Assembly (NCBI GenBank): GCA_035356615.1
Contig: DAOQSN010000011.1
Coordinates: forward strand, 1-64,000
Direction of reading: 5' to 3'
DNA length: 64,000 nt
Source of the DNA: JAKQDH01 sp029558835
Lineage (GTDB): Bacteria > Planctomycetota > Phycisphaerae > UBA1845
Below are positions 10,414-19,363 of this stretch, piece by piece. The position numbers and the translations under genes were made by a program. A model generated the notes under the pieces. It saw nothing but the letters and a program-made list of their open reading frames with translations, did not search any database and was not told where the DNA came from. Each line of letters begins with the position of its first letter. Positions within the stretch are counted from its first letter, which is position 1.

Positions 10414-12640
10414 GGGCACACTGGACAGACAGTCCAGGATTGCGGATGCGGTGCGGAAGACCGCGCCGACACCGGCCGGCGCCGAGTCCTCGGTGGGGGT
10501 CGAACCGTCCTGGGCACCGCGGCATTTCGCGCTGATTCTCGTGGTCATGGGCGTGGTCGCCTTGGCGTGGCGAGGGGCCGTTGTGTACGACTATGTGCAA
10601 CGGAACCCCCTGGCAGGCACGCCGATCAACGACGCCGAGACGTATTGGGCCTGGGCGGAGCGCGTGGCGGCCGGACACCTGCTCCAGGAGGAGCCCTTTT
10701 TTTCCGCGCCGCTCTATCCGTACTTGCTGGGGCTGGTGCGGGTGGGCGGGGGCGGGCTGGCAGCAGTGTACGTACTCCAGGTTCTGTTGGACCTGGCGAC
10801 GGCGGGGCTGCTGGGTTGCGTGGGGCGAAAGCGCTTTGGCGCGCTGACGGGGCTGCTGGCCACGGCGGTGTTCCTGCTCTTGCAGGAGCCGGTGTCGGCG
10901 TCGCTGCGCGTGTTGCCGGGTTCGCTGCATCTGCTTCTGGTGACGGTGACGTGGGCAGCGCTGCTAGCCGCGCAGGCGCGGGCATCAGTCGGGCGCCTGC
11001 TGGCAAGCGGGGCGACGTTGGGGTTGCTGTGCTTGGCGTATGCGCCCGCGCTGCTCCTTGTGGTTCCCGTGGCCGCGGTACTGTTCCTGCACTCGCCGCG
11101 CCGACGGCGCGACCTGTGGCGGACCGTGGTTCCGCTGGCGGCGGCCGGAGCGGTCATTGCTCCGGCGACGGTGCACAACTGGCACGCGTGTGGAGAGCTG
11201 TTCTGGGTACAGGCAGTGAGCGGTGTGACGTTGCGGTTGGGCAACCATCCGGGCGCGAACGGCGCGTATGCTCCGCTTCCGGAAATGAGTGTGCACCGTA
11301 AGGACATGCACGCCGACGCCGCCCGGATGTACCGCGTGGCAACGGGAGAGCAGCCAAGCTGGAAGAAGGTGGATCGCTACTTCCGAGAAGAAACGTACCA
11401 CTACTGGAGGGATCACCCTCTCCCCGCCCTGAAGCTGGCCGCGCGCAAAGCATACTACTTCCTGTCGTCGCGCAACTATAGCGACATCTACCAGCCGCGG
11501 GCGGAGATCGACGCCGGGTGGGGCTGCGGACTGCGCTGGACGCCTCTTCCCGTGCCGTGGGTGCTCGGCCCGGCCCTGCTGGGTTTCGGGCTGCTGCTGC
11601 GGCACCCCGGGCGCTATGCTCCCGAGCTGCTGCTGTTCGCGGTACCCTTGGTCACGGTGGTCCTGTTCTGGTACTCACCGCGGTTTCGTCTGCCCGCGGT
11701 GCCCATGATGGTGATCGCCGCCGCCTGGGCTGTCACGCACAGCATGCCCTGGCGCGCCCGGCCCGTCCTGGCCTCGACGACCGGTGCGCTGCTGGCCGTG
11801 AGCATACTCCTTGGCTTCGTGAACCGGGCGCAGGGCTTTGACGAACCGGACCCGGCCGCGTTGCGGTTCCACCTGGCCTACGCCCTGGATCAGCAGGGCC
11901 GCACCGCGGAGGCGATCGCGCAGCAGCAGCAGGGAGTGAGTCTGAGGCCGGCGGACGTGTACGGTCAGCGGTCCCTGGCCGAGCTGCTCATCAAGGCGGG
12001 TCGCCCGGTCGAGGCACTGGTGCCCTTGCAGCGGGCGCGGATTCTGGCGCCGGCGGACGCCAGAGTCCGGCGTGATCTCGCCCGGACACTGTTTCAACTG
12101 CGGCGGTTTGACGAGGCGGAGCCGCTGCTGGCGGAGGCGGCCGCGCAGGATCCCAATGATGCCGGGTCACTAAGCCTGCTGGCGGGGATCCGACAACTGC
12201 GCGGTCAACGCGAGGAGGCCTGCGCGCTCTATGAGCAGGCCTTGGACGCCGACCCGGCAGCCGTGGTGATTCGGTACGCCTACGCCAACCTGCTTCTGCG
12301 CCTGGAGCGACCGGACGATGCCCGGCGGCAATTCGAGTGGGTGCTGAGGTTGGACCCGCGACACGTCGGGGCCCTGCACAACCTGGGCATGCTGGCGCTG
12401 CAGCGTGACGACTACGCCTCGGCACGCACCCACCTGGAGCAGGCCCTGGCGCTGAACCCCAACGAGGTCGCGGTGCTGCACGGGCTGGGGGTGGCTTGCG
12501 TTGGACTCGGCGAGCGCGAGCGCGGGGCGGAGTACTTCCGTCGGGCGCTGGCTATTGACCCTAAGTACGTGCCTTCGCGCGAGGCGCTGGAACGCCTCGA
12601 CGAAGCCGCCGCCCGGCCGACGCCGCAGAACCCGCCGTAG
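10400..12640 (+). CDS. membrane glycosyltransferase (PMT/ArnT-like) fused to TPR repeats, copy 1
   Basis: The N-terminal about 470 residues form a polytopic membrane domain with about ten hydrophobic segments. After the first segment comes a lumenal stretch with NDAETYWAWAERV and FFSAPLYPYLL, the D/E-containing loop typical of GT39/GT83 lipid-sugar transferases. The C-terminal third is a series of about seven TPR units (for example ALRFHLAYALDQQGRTAEAI). Such fusions are common in planctomycetes and probably glycosylate exported proteins; the substrate is unknown. The ATG at 10400 has GGGAAAGAG just upstream and overlaps the preceding gene. It is a tandem paralogue of the gene at 12898. Confidence 0.85.
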   Translation: MGRSRGTLDRQSRIADAVRKTAPTPAGAESSVGVEPSWAPRHFALILVVMGVVALAWRGAVVYDYVQRNPLAGTPINDAETYWAWAERVAAGHLLQEEPFFSAPLYPYLLGLVRVGGGGLAAVYVLQVLLDLATAGLLGCVGRKRFGALTGLLATAVFLLLQEPVSASLRVLPGSLHLLLVTVTWAALLAAQARASVGRLLASGATLGLLCLAYAPALLLVVPVAAVLFLHSPRRRRDLWRTVVPLAAAGAVIAPATVHNWHACGELFWVQAVSGVTLRLGNHPGANGAYAPLPEMSVHRKDMHADAARMYRVATGEQPSWKKVDRYFREETYHYWRDHPLPALKLAARKAYYFLSSRNYSDIYQPRAEIDAGWGCGLRWTPLPVPWVLGPALLGFGLLLRHPGRYAPELLLFAVPLVTVVLFWYSPRFRLPAVPMMVIAAAWAVTHSMPWRARPVLASTTGALLAVSILLGFVNRAQGFDEPDPAALRFHLAYALDQQGRTAEAIAQQQQGVSLRPADVYGQRSLAELLIKAGRPVEALVPLQRARILAPADARVRRDLARTLFQLRRFDEAEPLLAEAAAQDPNDAGSLSLLAGIRQLRGQREEACALYEQALDADPAAVVIRYAYANLLLRLERPDDARRQFEWVLRLDPRHVGALHNLGMLALQRDDYASARTHLEQALALNPNEVAVLHGLGVACVGLGERERGAEYFRRALAIDPKYVPSREALERLDEAAARPTPQNPP

Positions 12641-12710
12641 CGCCACGGCCCACGTGGCCGTCCGTGATGAAATCGGCGGGCAACCGAAGTGGCGTCGGCC
12701 CCGCACGGCC

Positions 12711-12791
12711 GAGGTACAACGTCGCAAATCGTCCTCAGAGTGGTGTCAAGGTGCGGCTCGAGGTGAAGTGCCCGCTGCCCGATGGCGTGTA
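12711..12791 (+). pseudogene. relic of the 5' end of a CocE/NonD hydrolase gene (duplication scar)
   Basis: This stretch aligns without gaps to 15422-15502, the ribosome site and first codons of the intact hydrolase gene; the shared core includes AATCGTCCTCAG and GTGCGGCTCGA. It has lost the start codon (GTC in place of GTG) and ends in a stop. It lies directly after the first TPR-glycosyltransferase, where the hydrolase should start, and marks one side of a tandem duplication junction near 12791. Confidence 0.75.
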
Positions 12792-12897
12792 GCGGGTCGT
12801 GTTGGAGCGTTCCACGGACCAGGCGGCCCTGGACCGGTTCTAGCGGGCGATGTACGGTTGCCTGCGCGAGGTAGCCGGGGCCGCGGAGATCATAAAG
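12792..12897 (+). pseudogene. relic of the 3' end of the CgeB-like glycosyltransferase gene (duplication scar)
   Basis: Aligns without gaps, at a constant offset of 2496 bases, to 10296-10380, the last codons of the CgeB-like gene. Translation gives VVLERSTDQAALDRF, stop, RAMYGCLREVAG against VVLERFTYRAAMERFLRAMCGYLREAAA. An in-frame TAG at the Phe-Leu position proves decay. It forms the left flank of the duplicated copy. Confidence 0.8.
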
Positions 12898-15162
12898 GTG
12901 CCACGTAAGGACCAACACGACCGGCCGGCACGAAGGGCCAAGGTCGCCCAGACTGAGCGCGGGACTCCCCCGGCGTCCGTGCCGGGCAACGTGTCTGACC
13001 GGAGGGCCTCGGGAGACACGGCCCAACCGGTGTGGGCAACGAAGCACTTCACGCTGATCCTGGTGGTGATCTGCGCCGTCAGCCTGCTCTGCCGACTGGC
13101 CATTCTGTACGAGTACGTACAGCGCAATCCCCTGTCGGCCGTGCCGATCAACGATGCCCGTACTTACTGGGAGTGGGGAGAACGGATCGCCGCGGGCCAA
13201 CTCACCGAGCAGGAACCGTTCTTCTCGGCACCGTTCTATCCGTACCTGGTTGGTCTGGTTCGGGCGCTCGGGGGCGGTTTGCCGCTGCTGTACGTCCTTC
13301 AGACGCTGGCGACGATCAGTGCGGCCTGCCTGACTGCGTTCGGTGCACGGCGGCGATGCGGGGCACTGCCGGGGCTGTTGGCGGCAGTGCTGCTGTTGCT
13401 GCTGCTGGACCCGGCGTCGCTCGCCCTGAGGGTGCTGAGCGGAAGCTGGGAACTGTTGCTGGCCGCACTGCTTTGGGTTCTGCTGACACGGCTGCAGGAT
13501 ACGTGGAGTACCTGGCGGGCCGTGGCGGCGGGAGTCGTGCTGGGGCTGTTTTGCCTTGCCTATGCCCCGGGCGTGCTGCTGCTGGTGCTGGTGCCGATGT
13601 GCGTGCTGTTGGAATGCCCGAACCGCCGTGCCGGCGTGCGTAGCGCGCTGATGACGCTGGCGGCGGCGCTGGTGAGCATTGCGCCTGCGACCGTCCACAA
13701 CCTGGCGGCCGGGGGCGAGCTGTACCTGGTCCGCGCGGGCGGCGGCATTACCCTGCGCCAGGGCAACTACCCGGGCTCGCGCGGCGAGTACACCCTCCTG
13801 CCGGGTATCAGCGCGGTCCGTGGCCGAATGCATGAGGATGCCGCCTGCGAAGTGCGCCAGGCCACGGGCGTGGAGCCCTCCTGGAGAGACGTGGATCGCT
13901 ACTACCGACGACAGGTCTGGGACTACTGGCGTGGTGACCCCCGGCGGGCGGTGCGGCTGGCGGCCACCAAAGCGTATTGGTTTCTGGTCGGAGACGGATA
14001 CGGTGATATCTATGAGCCACGAGCGGAGATGGCGGCGGGACTGGCGTGGTGTCTGTGGCTGACGCCGCTGCCGGTGGCGTGGGTGTCCGGCTTGGCAGTG
14101 CTGGGAGCGGTCGTGGCATTGCGTCACCCGATACGTAACGCCCCGGGGCTGCTGCTGCTCGGGGTGCCCTGGGCAGTGGTCATCGTCTTCTTCTATTCGC
14201 CGCGTTATCGGGTGGTGGCGTTGCCGACGTTGGTCGTGCTGGCGGCGTGGGTTGCGGTTGAAGTGGTGCGCGGGCGAGCACGATCGCGTTTGGCCGTTGC
14301 CGCCGGGGTCGCCCTGTTGGGCGGCGTGCTGGTGGGGTTCGCTAATCGGGCGGCCGGGTTTGATCAGCCTGACCGGGCAGCGTTGCGGTTTCACCTGGCC
14401 TCTGCCCTGAACAAGCAGGGCAGGACCGCGGAGGCGATTATGCAGCAGCAGCAGGGAGTCACCCTGCGGCCGGAGGATGCGGAGCAGCAGTGGTTCCTGG
14501 GCAGGTTGCTCAGCAAGTCGGGTCGCGCGGTCGAGGGGCTCGTGCCCCTGCAGCGGGCGCGGGCACTGGCGCCGGAGCACGCTCGAATCCGGCTGGATCT
14601 GGCCCGGACGCTGTTTCACCTGCAGCGGTTTGACGAGGCGGAGCGGTTGCTGACGGAGGCGGTTGCGCGGGACGCCAATGATGCCGGGTCGCTGAGCCTG
14701 CTGGCGGAGATCCGGCAACTGCGGGGTCAGGGAGAGGAGGCCTGTGCCTTGTATGAACAGGCCTTGGCCGCCGATCCGGCGACTGTTGTGATTCGTTACT
14801 CCTACGCTACGCTGCTGCTGGGTATGCAGCGGACGGACGATGCCCAGCGCCACTTCGAGTGGGTGCTGAGGCTGGACCCGCGAAACGTCGGGGCCCTGTA
14901 CAACCTGGGCGTGCTGGCGCTGCAGCGTGACGACTACACTTCGGCACGCACCCACCTGGAGCAGGCCCTGGCGCTGGGCCCCACTGAGGTCGCGGTGTTG
15001 CACGGGCTGGGGGTGGCTTGCGTTGGACTCGGTGAGCGCGAGCGCGGGACGGAGTACTTCCGTCGGGCGCTGGCTATTGACCCTAAGTACGTGCCTTCGC
15101 GCGAGGCGCTGGAACGCCTCGACGAAGCCGCTGCCCGGCCGACACCGCAGAACCCGCCGTAG
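12898..15162 (+). CDS. membrane glycosyltransferase (PMT/ArnT-like) fused to TPR repeats, copy 2
   Basis: Same architecture as its neighbour at 10400: a polytopic GT39/GT83-like domain with NDARTYWEWGERI and FFSAPFYPYLVGL, then about seven TPR units. The membrane domain has diverged strongly from copy 1 while the last about 80 codons are nearly identical in DNA. The frame is open from an ATG at 12850, but those codons (MYGCLREVAG...) are the decayed tail of the CgeB-like gene. The GTG at 12898 with GGAG 9 bases upstream is therefore the more likely start (754 residues). The substrate is unknown; it probably works with copy 1 in protein or polysaccharide glycosylation. Confidence 0.83.
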   Translation: MPRKDQHDRPARRAKVAQTERGTPPASVPGNVSDRRASGDTAQPVWATKHFTLILVVICAVSLLCRLAILYEYVQRNPLSAVPINDARTYWEWGERIAAGQLTEQEPFFSAPFYPYLVGLVRALGGGLPLLYVLQTLATISAACLTAFGARRRCGALPGLLAAVLLLLLLDPASLALRVLSGSWELLLAALLWVLLTRLQDTWSTWRAVAAGVVLGLFCLAYAPGVLLLVLVPMCVLLECPNRRAGVRSALMTLAAALVSIAPATVHNLAAGGELYLVRAGGGITLRQGNYPGSRGEYTLLPGISAVRGRMHEDAACEVRQATGVEPSWRDVDRYYRRQVWDYWRGDPRRAVRLAATKAYWFLVGDGYGDIYEPRAEMAAGLAWCLWLTPLPVAWVSGLAVLGAVVALRHPIRNAPGLLLLGVPWAVVIVFFYSPRYRVVALPTLVVLAAWVAVEVVRGRARSRLAVAAGVALLGGVLVGFANRAAGFDQPDRAALRFHLASALNKQGRTAEAIMQQQQGVTLRPEDAEQQWFLGRLLSKSGRAVEGLVPLQRARALAPEHARIRLDLARTLFHLQRFDEAERLLTEAVARDANDAGSLSLLAEIRQLRGQGEEACALYEQALAADPATVVIRYSYATLLLGMQRTDDAQRHFEWVLRLDPRNVGALYNLGVLALQRDDYTSARTHLEQALALGPTEVAVLHGLGVACVGLGERERGTEYFRRALAIDPKYVPSREALERLDEAAARPTPQNPP

Positions 15163-15351
15163 CGCCCCGGTTCACCTGGCCGCCTGAACCCCGCGCCGCC
15201 CCCTTGCCCCCACGTCTCCAGCGTCTATGCCCGCCTGGGTGCCATGCTTTCGCGCGACAGCAGTCGCGGGTAAGCCTGTTCTTACACCCGCCCACGTGCC
15301 ACCCCCGCCTGCGGCGGGTGAGGACATGGTACTGAAGCTGAGCGCGGCCAC

Positions 15352-15379
15352 TTGCTCACTACACCTGCCGGCCTACAAT
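15352..15379 (+). promoter_or_regulatory. candidate sigma-70 promoter of the CocE/NonD hydrolase
   Basis: TTGCTC (15352-15357) and TACAAT (15374-15379) are separated by 16 bases. Transcription would start near 15386, about 46 bases before the GTG start at 15432. The rest of the gap 15163-15431 holds GC-rich sequence with a small GCCTGCGGCGGG palindrome and no gene. Confidence 0.5.
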
Positions 15380-15431
15380 CGCTCTAACCCGTCGGCCCCA
15401 GTTCGGGCTGCGGGCGGAAGCGAGGTGCAAG

Positions 15432-17105
15432 GTGGCGAATCGTCCTCAGTATGGCGTCAAAGTGCGGCTCGACGTGAAGTGTCCGCTTCCCGATGGGGTG
15501 CGGCTGTCCACCGACGTGTATCTGCCGGACGCAGCCGGTCCTTGGCCGTGCGTGCTGATTCGCACGCCGTATAACAACAACGATCCGGTCAAGAAGATCC
15601 CGCTGGGGCGCGCCTTCGCGGCCAATGGCTACGCCGTTGCGATCCAGGACGTTCGCGGGCGCTACGACAGCGAAGGCGAGTGGGAGCCTTTCTTCCACGA
15701 ACACGACGACGGCCTGGCCGCCCAGGCGTGGCTCGCCGGGCAGGCGTTCTGCAACGGCAACATCGCGTTGATGGGCCGTTCTTATGAGGGCTACTGCGTA
15801 TGGATGGGCGCCTTCGGGCATCACCCGGCCGTCAAGGCGATCATCCCCGTCGTGGCCCTGCCGGACCCCGTCGTCAACGTGCCGTGGCAGAACGGGTCTG
15901 TCTTCTGGAGCATGATCACCTGGGCCGTGCTTGTTCACGGGCGGACGAACCAGGACGTCGGGCAGTACAACTGGGAAGCGCTATACAAGTTTCGACCGCT
16001 CAATCGCCTCGATGAGCAGTTGGGTTTCGTCAGTAAGCCGTGGCGCGCGTGGCTGGAGCATCCCACGAAGGACGACTACTGGCAGCGCGCGTGCTACATG
16101 CACCGCATGGCCGAACTGGACGTGCCCGCTCTGCACATCTGCGGCTGGTATGATGACGACGGGGCCAGCACATACAACAACTTCCCCAACGCCCGCCGGC
16201 TCGCCCGGAGCAGGGATGAACAGTATGCGCTGATCGGGCCCTGGCCGCACGCGACGAACACGAAGACCGTCGTGCCGGGCGTGGACTTCGGACCGCAAGA
16301 GGTCATTGATATTAATGGCTTCATTCTCGACTGGCTGGACAAGCAGATTGGCGGCCGGCCGGAGAACTGGGGCGGGCGGCCGCGCGCCCACCTCTTTGTC
16401 ATGGGCAGCAATACGTGGCACGACTTCGACGATTGGCCGCCGCCGGGGACACAGGCGACACCGTTTTACCTCGGCTCGCAGGGGCGCGCCAACAGCCTGC
16501 TCGGCGATGGGGCCCTGAGCCCGCAGGCGCCGCGGGGTGAGCAGGACTCTTACGATGAATACACGTATGACCCGGATGACCCGACGCCCTATTTGTACGA
16601 TGCCGGGACGTTGCAGGTCGGCGGCCCGTTCGATGCCCGCCCCGTCGAGCGTCGCGACGATGTGTTGTGCTATACAACAGCTCCTCTGAAAGAGGACATG
16701 GTGCTTTGCGGGCGGGTGTTTGCGGAGCTGTGGGTCTCCAGTTCGGCCGAGGACACGGAGTTCTGCGCCAAGCTCTGCGACGTGCATCCCCACGGCCTGG
16801 CGCGGCAACTGTGCGATGGCAACCTGCGCCTGGCAGTGCGGAACTCGCTGGAGAGAGCCGAGCCGGTCAAGCCGGGCCGGATCGTCCAGGTGAAGATCGA
16901 CATGTGGGCGACGAGTATCCGTGTTTACAAGGGGCATTGTCTGCGCCTGGAGGTCGCCTCGGCGGCCGTGCCCAAGCTGGCGGCCCACACAAATACGCTG
17001 GAAACGCCGGGCAGCGCCACGCGCGTCGTGGTGGCGCGGAACCGTGTGTATCATGATGCCCAGCACGCGTCGTGCGTGCTGCTGCCGGTGGCGCCCGGAT
17101 CGTAG
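15432..17105 (+). CDS. CocE/NonD family serine hydrolase (X-Pro dipeptidyl-peptidase-like)
   Basis: Alpha/beta hydrolase that cleaves esters or acyl-amides. The serine lies in the family motif GRSYEGY (about residue 117), the acid in GWYDDDG and the histidine in GPWPHAT. DVRGRYDSEGEW is the conserved oxyanion-side block. The C-terminal jelly-roll X-Pro domain begins near the repeated DDPTPYLYDAG stretch and contains RVFAELWVSSSAEDTEF. At 557 residues it matches the family. The start is GTG at 15432, with AAGGT upstream. No signal peptide is seen, so it is probably cytoplasmic. A broken copy of its 5' end lies at 12711-12791. Confidence 0.9.
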   Translation: MANRPQYGVKVRLDVKCPLPDGVRLSTDVYLPDAAGPWPCVLIRTPYNNNDPVKKIPLGRAFAANGYAVAIQDVRGRYDSEGEWEPFFHEHDDGLAAQAWLAGQAFCNGNIALMGRSYEGYCVWMGAFGHHPAVKAIIPVVALPDPVVNVPWQNGSVFWSMITWAVLVHGRTNQDVGQYNWEALYKFRPLNRLDEQLGFVSKPWRAWLEHPTKDDYWQRACYMHRMAELDVPALHICGWYDDDGASTYNNFPNARRLARSRDEQYALIGPWPHATNTKTVVPGVDFGPQEVIDINGFILDWLDKQIGGRPENWGGRPRAHLFVMGSNTWHDFDDWPPPGTQATPFYLGSQGRANSLLGDGALSPQAPRGEQDSYDEYTYDPDDPTPYLYDAGTLQVGGPFDARPVERRDDVLCYTTAPLKEDMVLCGRVFAELWVSSSAEDTEFCAKLCDVHPHGLARQLCDGNLRLAVRNSLERAEPVKPGRIVQVKIDMWATSIRVYKGHCLRLEVASAAVPKLAAHTNTLETPGSATRVVVARNRVYHDAQHASCVLLPVAPGS

Positions 17106-17143
17106 TACGACCTTGGTAGTTTCGGGGCGGCGGGACACCTGCG

Positions 17144-17548
17144 ATGCTTGCCCGTCTGCGAAAGGTTGTGATCTGGCAGTACCCGGAGACGACGTCCGTC
17201 GAGACCTTGTTGCGCCACCAGCGCCGGGCGGCGCGGCTGATATATACGGAGGTAGGCGCGTGCATGCTCATGTTCTCATCGTTTGTCGATGTCCCCTTCG
17301 TCTCGGGCGAGGTCTGGCGGTGGGTCATCATCATCGTTTTGCTCGGCTCGGGTGGCCTCGCGCTGCTCCTTATGGTTCCCGCTCTGTGTGCCCACGTCTG
17401 GATCGAGGACATTGACCGGGCCCTGCGGGCACGCGGGTACGAAACGCTGGTGGCAAAGGAGCTGGACCGTAAGGTCGGCATCGCGGCCATGAAGATGTTT
17501 TTCGGGTTCTGGGCGCTGCTGTTCATCGTCAAGTTCCTGGCGGACTGA
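17144..17548 (+). CDS. small membrane protein of unknown function
   Basis: A 134-residue protein with hydrophobic segments near residues 36-52, 60-84 and 114-131 and an amphipathic, basic N-terminus (LLRHQRRAARLIY). No family recognised. It lies 38 bases after the hydrolase and 22 before the aconitase X large subunit, so it probably belongs to the same transcript. Confidence 0.6.
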   Translation: MLARLRKVVIWQYPETTSVETLLRHQRRAARLIYTEVGACMLMFSSFVDVPFVSGEVWRWVIIIVLLGSGGLALLLMVPALCAHVWIEDIDRALRARGYETLVAKELDRKVGIAAMKMFFGFWALLFIVKFLAD

Positions 17549-17570
17549 GGAGGAGCGCTGCGAGGGGCCA

Positions 17571-18833
17571 ATGAATCTCACCGCTGAAGAGAGGCACATG
17601 CTGGACGGGCAGCGCGGGCCGGTGCTCGCCAAAGCCCTGGACTATCTGGTGCAGTTCGGCGAGGCGTTCGGGGCCGAACGGTTTGTGGACGTCATCTACG
17701 CGCATTACCCGGCGGAGATGTCCATTTACCGCGGCAACGTCGAGGACGCCGTCGAGTATGCCGGCACCGGCGCGCGCGTCTGCATCCCGACCACCAGCTC
17801 GACGCTCGCGTGCGACCTGGACCAGTGGGACAAGCTGGGCTGCCCGCGGGCGCTGTATGACTTGCAGGCCCAGGTTGTGGATGCGCATCGGCGCATGGGC
17901 GTGCTGGGGACGTATACCTGCACGCCGCAGTGGCTGGGCTTCGTACCGCCGAAGGGTTCGCATATCATATCCGTAGAGTCGTCCGCAATTGTGTATTTCA
18001 ACTCCGTGCTCGGTGCGCGGACCAATCGCGGCGGCATCTTCACGCGGTATTCCGCGGTGACCGGCAAGTACCCGCTGATGGGATACCTTCTCGATGCGGG
18101 CCGGCGCGGCACGCACCTGTTCAAGCTGCATCTGACACCGGATGATCTGAAGCACGAGAGCGATTACTCCGCGCTGGGTTTCCACGTCGGCGCGCTCGTG
18201 GGCAGCGAAGTGCCGGTGCTGGACGGCCTGCCGCGCTCGACGCCAACGCAGTTGCTGGCGCTCTCGGCCGCCCTCGCGACCAGCGGCTCGGTGACGCTGT
18301 TCCACGCCCCGGGCAACACGGCCGAGGCGGACAGCGTGGAGCAGGCCTTCGCCGGCGCCTCCCCCAAGGCCACCTACACTGTCACCCGCAAGGACTTGCA
18401 GGCGGCGTACGACAAGCTGACCACCGTGGGGGCCGGCGAGACGATCGACTTCGTCACGCTCGGCTGCCCGCATGCCACGCTGGAGCAGTTGCGCCACGTG
18501 GCCGACTGGTTCGCCGCCCAGGGCAAGCGCGTCCATGCTGACGTGCGGCTGTGGGTATGCACGAACCGCATGACCAGGCAGGCGGGCCAGTGGGAGGGGA
18601 TTGTGCCGCGGATCGAGGCGGCCGGTGGCTTCGTCGTCAGCGACTGTTGCCCGGTGGAAAGCCACATGCGCATCTCGACCTGCCACGAGCACGGTCTGCC
18701 CACGCCGCAGATTCGGGCGATGGTCACGGATTCCACCAAGATGGCCCGCTACGTTGGTGACCTGATCGGCTGCAAGACCGCCCTGCGGAACCGGGACGAC
18801 TGCCTGCGGGCGGCCGTGGACGGACGGGCTTAA
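17571..18833 (+). CDS. aconitase X catalytic (large) subunit
   Basis: Member of the AcnX (formerly DUF521) family of Fe-S hydro-lyases. Seen: YAGTGARVCIPTTSSTLACD near the N-terminus, TNRGGIFTRYSAVTGKYPLMG in the middle, and the cysteine-bearing stretches VTLGCPHA, VCTNRMT and SDCCPVE that bind the cluster. Known members act as cis-3-hydroxy-L-proline dehydratase in bacteria and phosphomevalonate dehydratase in archaea; which applies here cannot be told. At 420 residues it has the length of a separate large subunit, and its partner follows after 71 bases. GGAGGAG upstream of the ATG supports the start. Confidence 0.88.
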   Translation: MNLTAEERHMLDGQRGPVLAKALDYLVQFGEAFGAERFVDVIYAHYPAEMSIYRGNVEDAVEYAGTGARVCIPTTSSTLACDLDQWDKLGCPRALYDLQAQVVDAHRRMGVLGTYTCTPQWLGFVPPKGSHIISVESSAIVYFNSVLGARTNRGGIFTRYSAVTGKYPLMGYLLDAGRRGTHLFKLHLTPDDLKHESDYSALGFHVGALVGSEVPVLDGLPRSTPTQLLALSAALATSGSVTLFHAPGNTAEADSVEQAFAGASPKATYTVTRKDLQAAYDKLTTVGAGETIDFVTLGCPHATLEQLRHVADWFAAQGKRVHADVRLWVCTNRMTRQAGQWEGIVPRIEAAGGFVVSDCCPVESHMRISTCHEHGLPTPQIRAMVTDSTKMARYVGDLIGCKTALRNRDDCLRAAVDGRA

Positions 18834-18904
18834 CGAGTCAGCGGCCAGCGGATACATTGCCGCCCGGTGGGATCACCCGGGCGTCCCGCGAATGAGAGGC
18901 ACGC

Positions 18905-19306
18905 ATGCGAACGATCCAGGCCCGTGGCATTGTCAAAGGCAGCGTTGCAGGCCCTGCTCTCGTCTGCCGGAAGGCGTTCTCGTTTCTGGGCGACGTGGAC
19001 ATGGACACCGGTGTGATCATCGCCAAGGGGCACGAGCACGCGGGCGAGTCGATCGCCGGCAGGGTGCTCATTTACCCGGAGACGAAGGGATCGTCCGGCG
19101 GCTGCCTGGTGTTGATGGTGCTGGCGAAGCAGCAGCGGCAACCGGCCGCGCTGGTGCTGATGAAGGAAGCGGACCCGAACATCGTGGAAGGAGCGATCGT
19201 CGCCGGCGTCGCCGTGGTGTGTTCGACGCAAGAGGATCTGCTTGCCCTGGTGCCGAGCGGGGCAGCGGTGACCGTGGACGGAACGGCGGGAACCATCAGT
19301 TTCTGA
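18905..19306 (+). CDS. aconitase X swivel (small) subunit
   Basis: A 133-residue DUF126-type swivel domain: ARGIVKGSVAGPALV at the N-terminus, KGHEHAGESIAGRVLIYPETKGSSGG with the conserved Gly/Ser loop, and a short beta-rich C-terminus ending VTVDGTAGTISF. It should dock on the large subunit encoded just upstream to close the active site. In other bacteria the two are often fused; here they are separate genes, as in archaea. GAGG precedes the ATG. Confidence 0.88.
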   Translation: MRTIQARGIVKGSVAGPALVCRKAFSFLGDVDMDTGVIIAKGHEHAGESIAGRVLIYPETKGSSGGCLVLMVLAKQQRQPAALVLMKEADPNIVEGAIVAGVAVVCSTQEDLLALVPSGAAVTVDGTAGTISF

Positions 19307-19363
19307 CGCCGGCGGACTGACGTGACGAACGCTGCCCGCAACGCAACAGCACAAGGACAACCG

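Noticed and set aside
8251..10548. A 765-residue open frame on the reverse strand
   Set aside because: Antisense shadow of the CgeB-like gene; no ribosome site and no motif.
12412..15003. An 863-residue open frame on the reverse strand
   Set aside because: It is the mirror of the TPR-glycosyltransferase gene; composition is Gln/Arg/His-rich with no family blocks, typical of antisense frames in GC-rich DNA.
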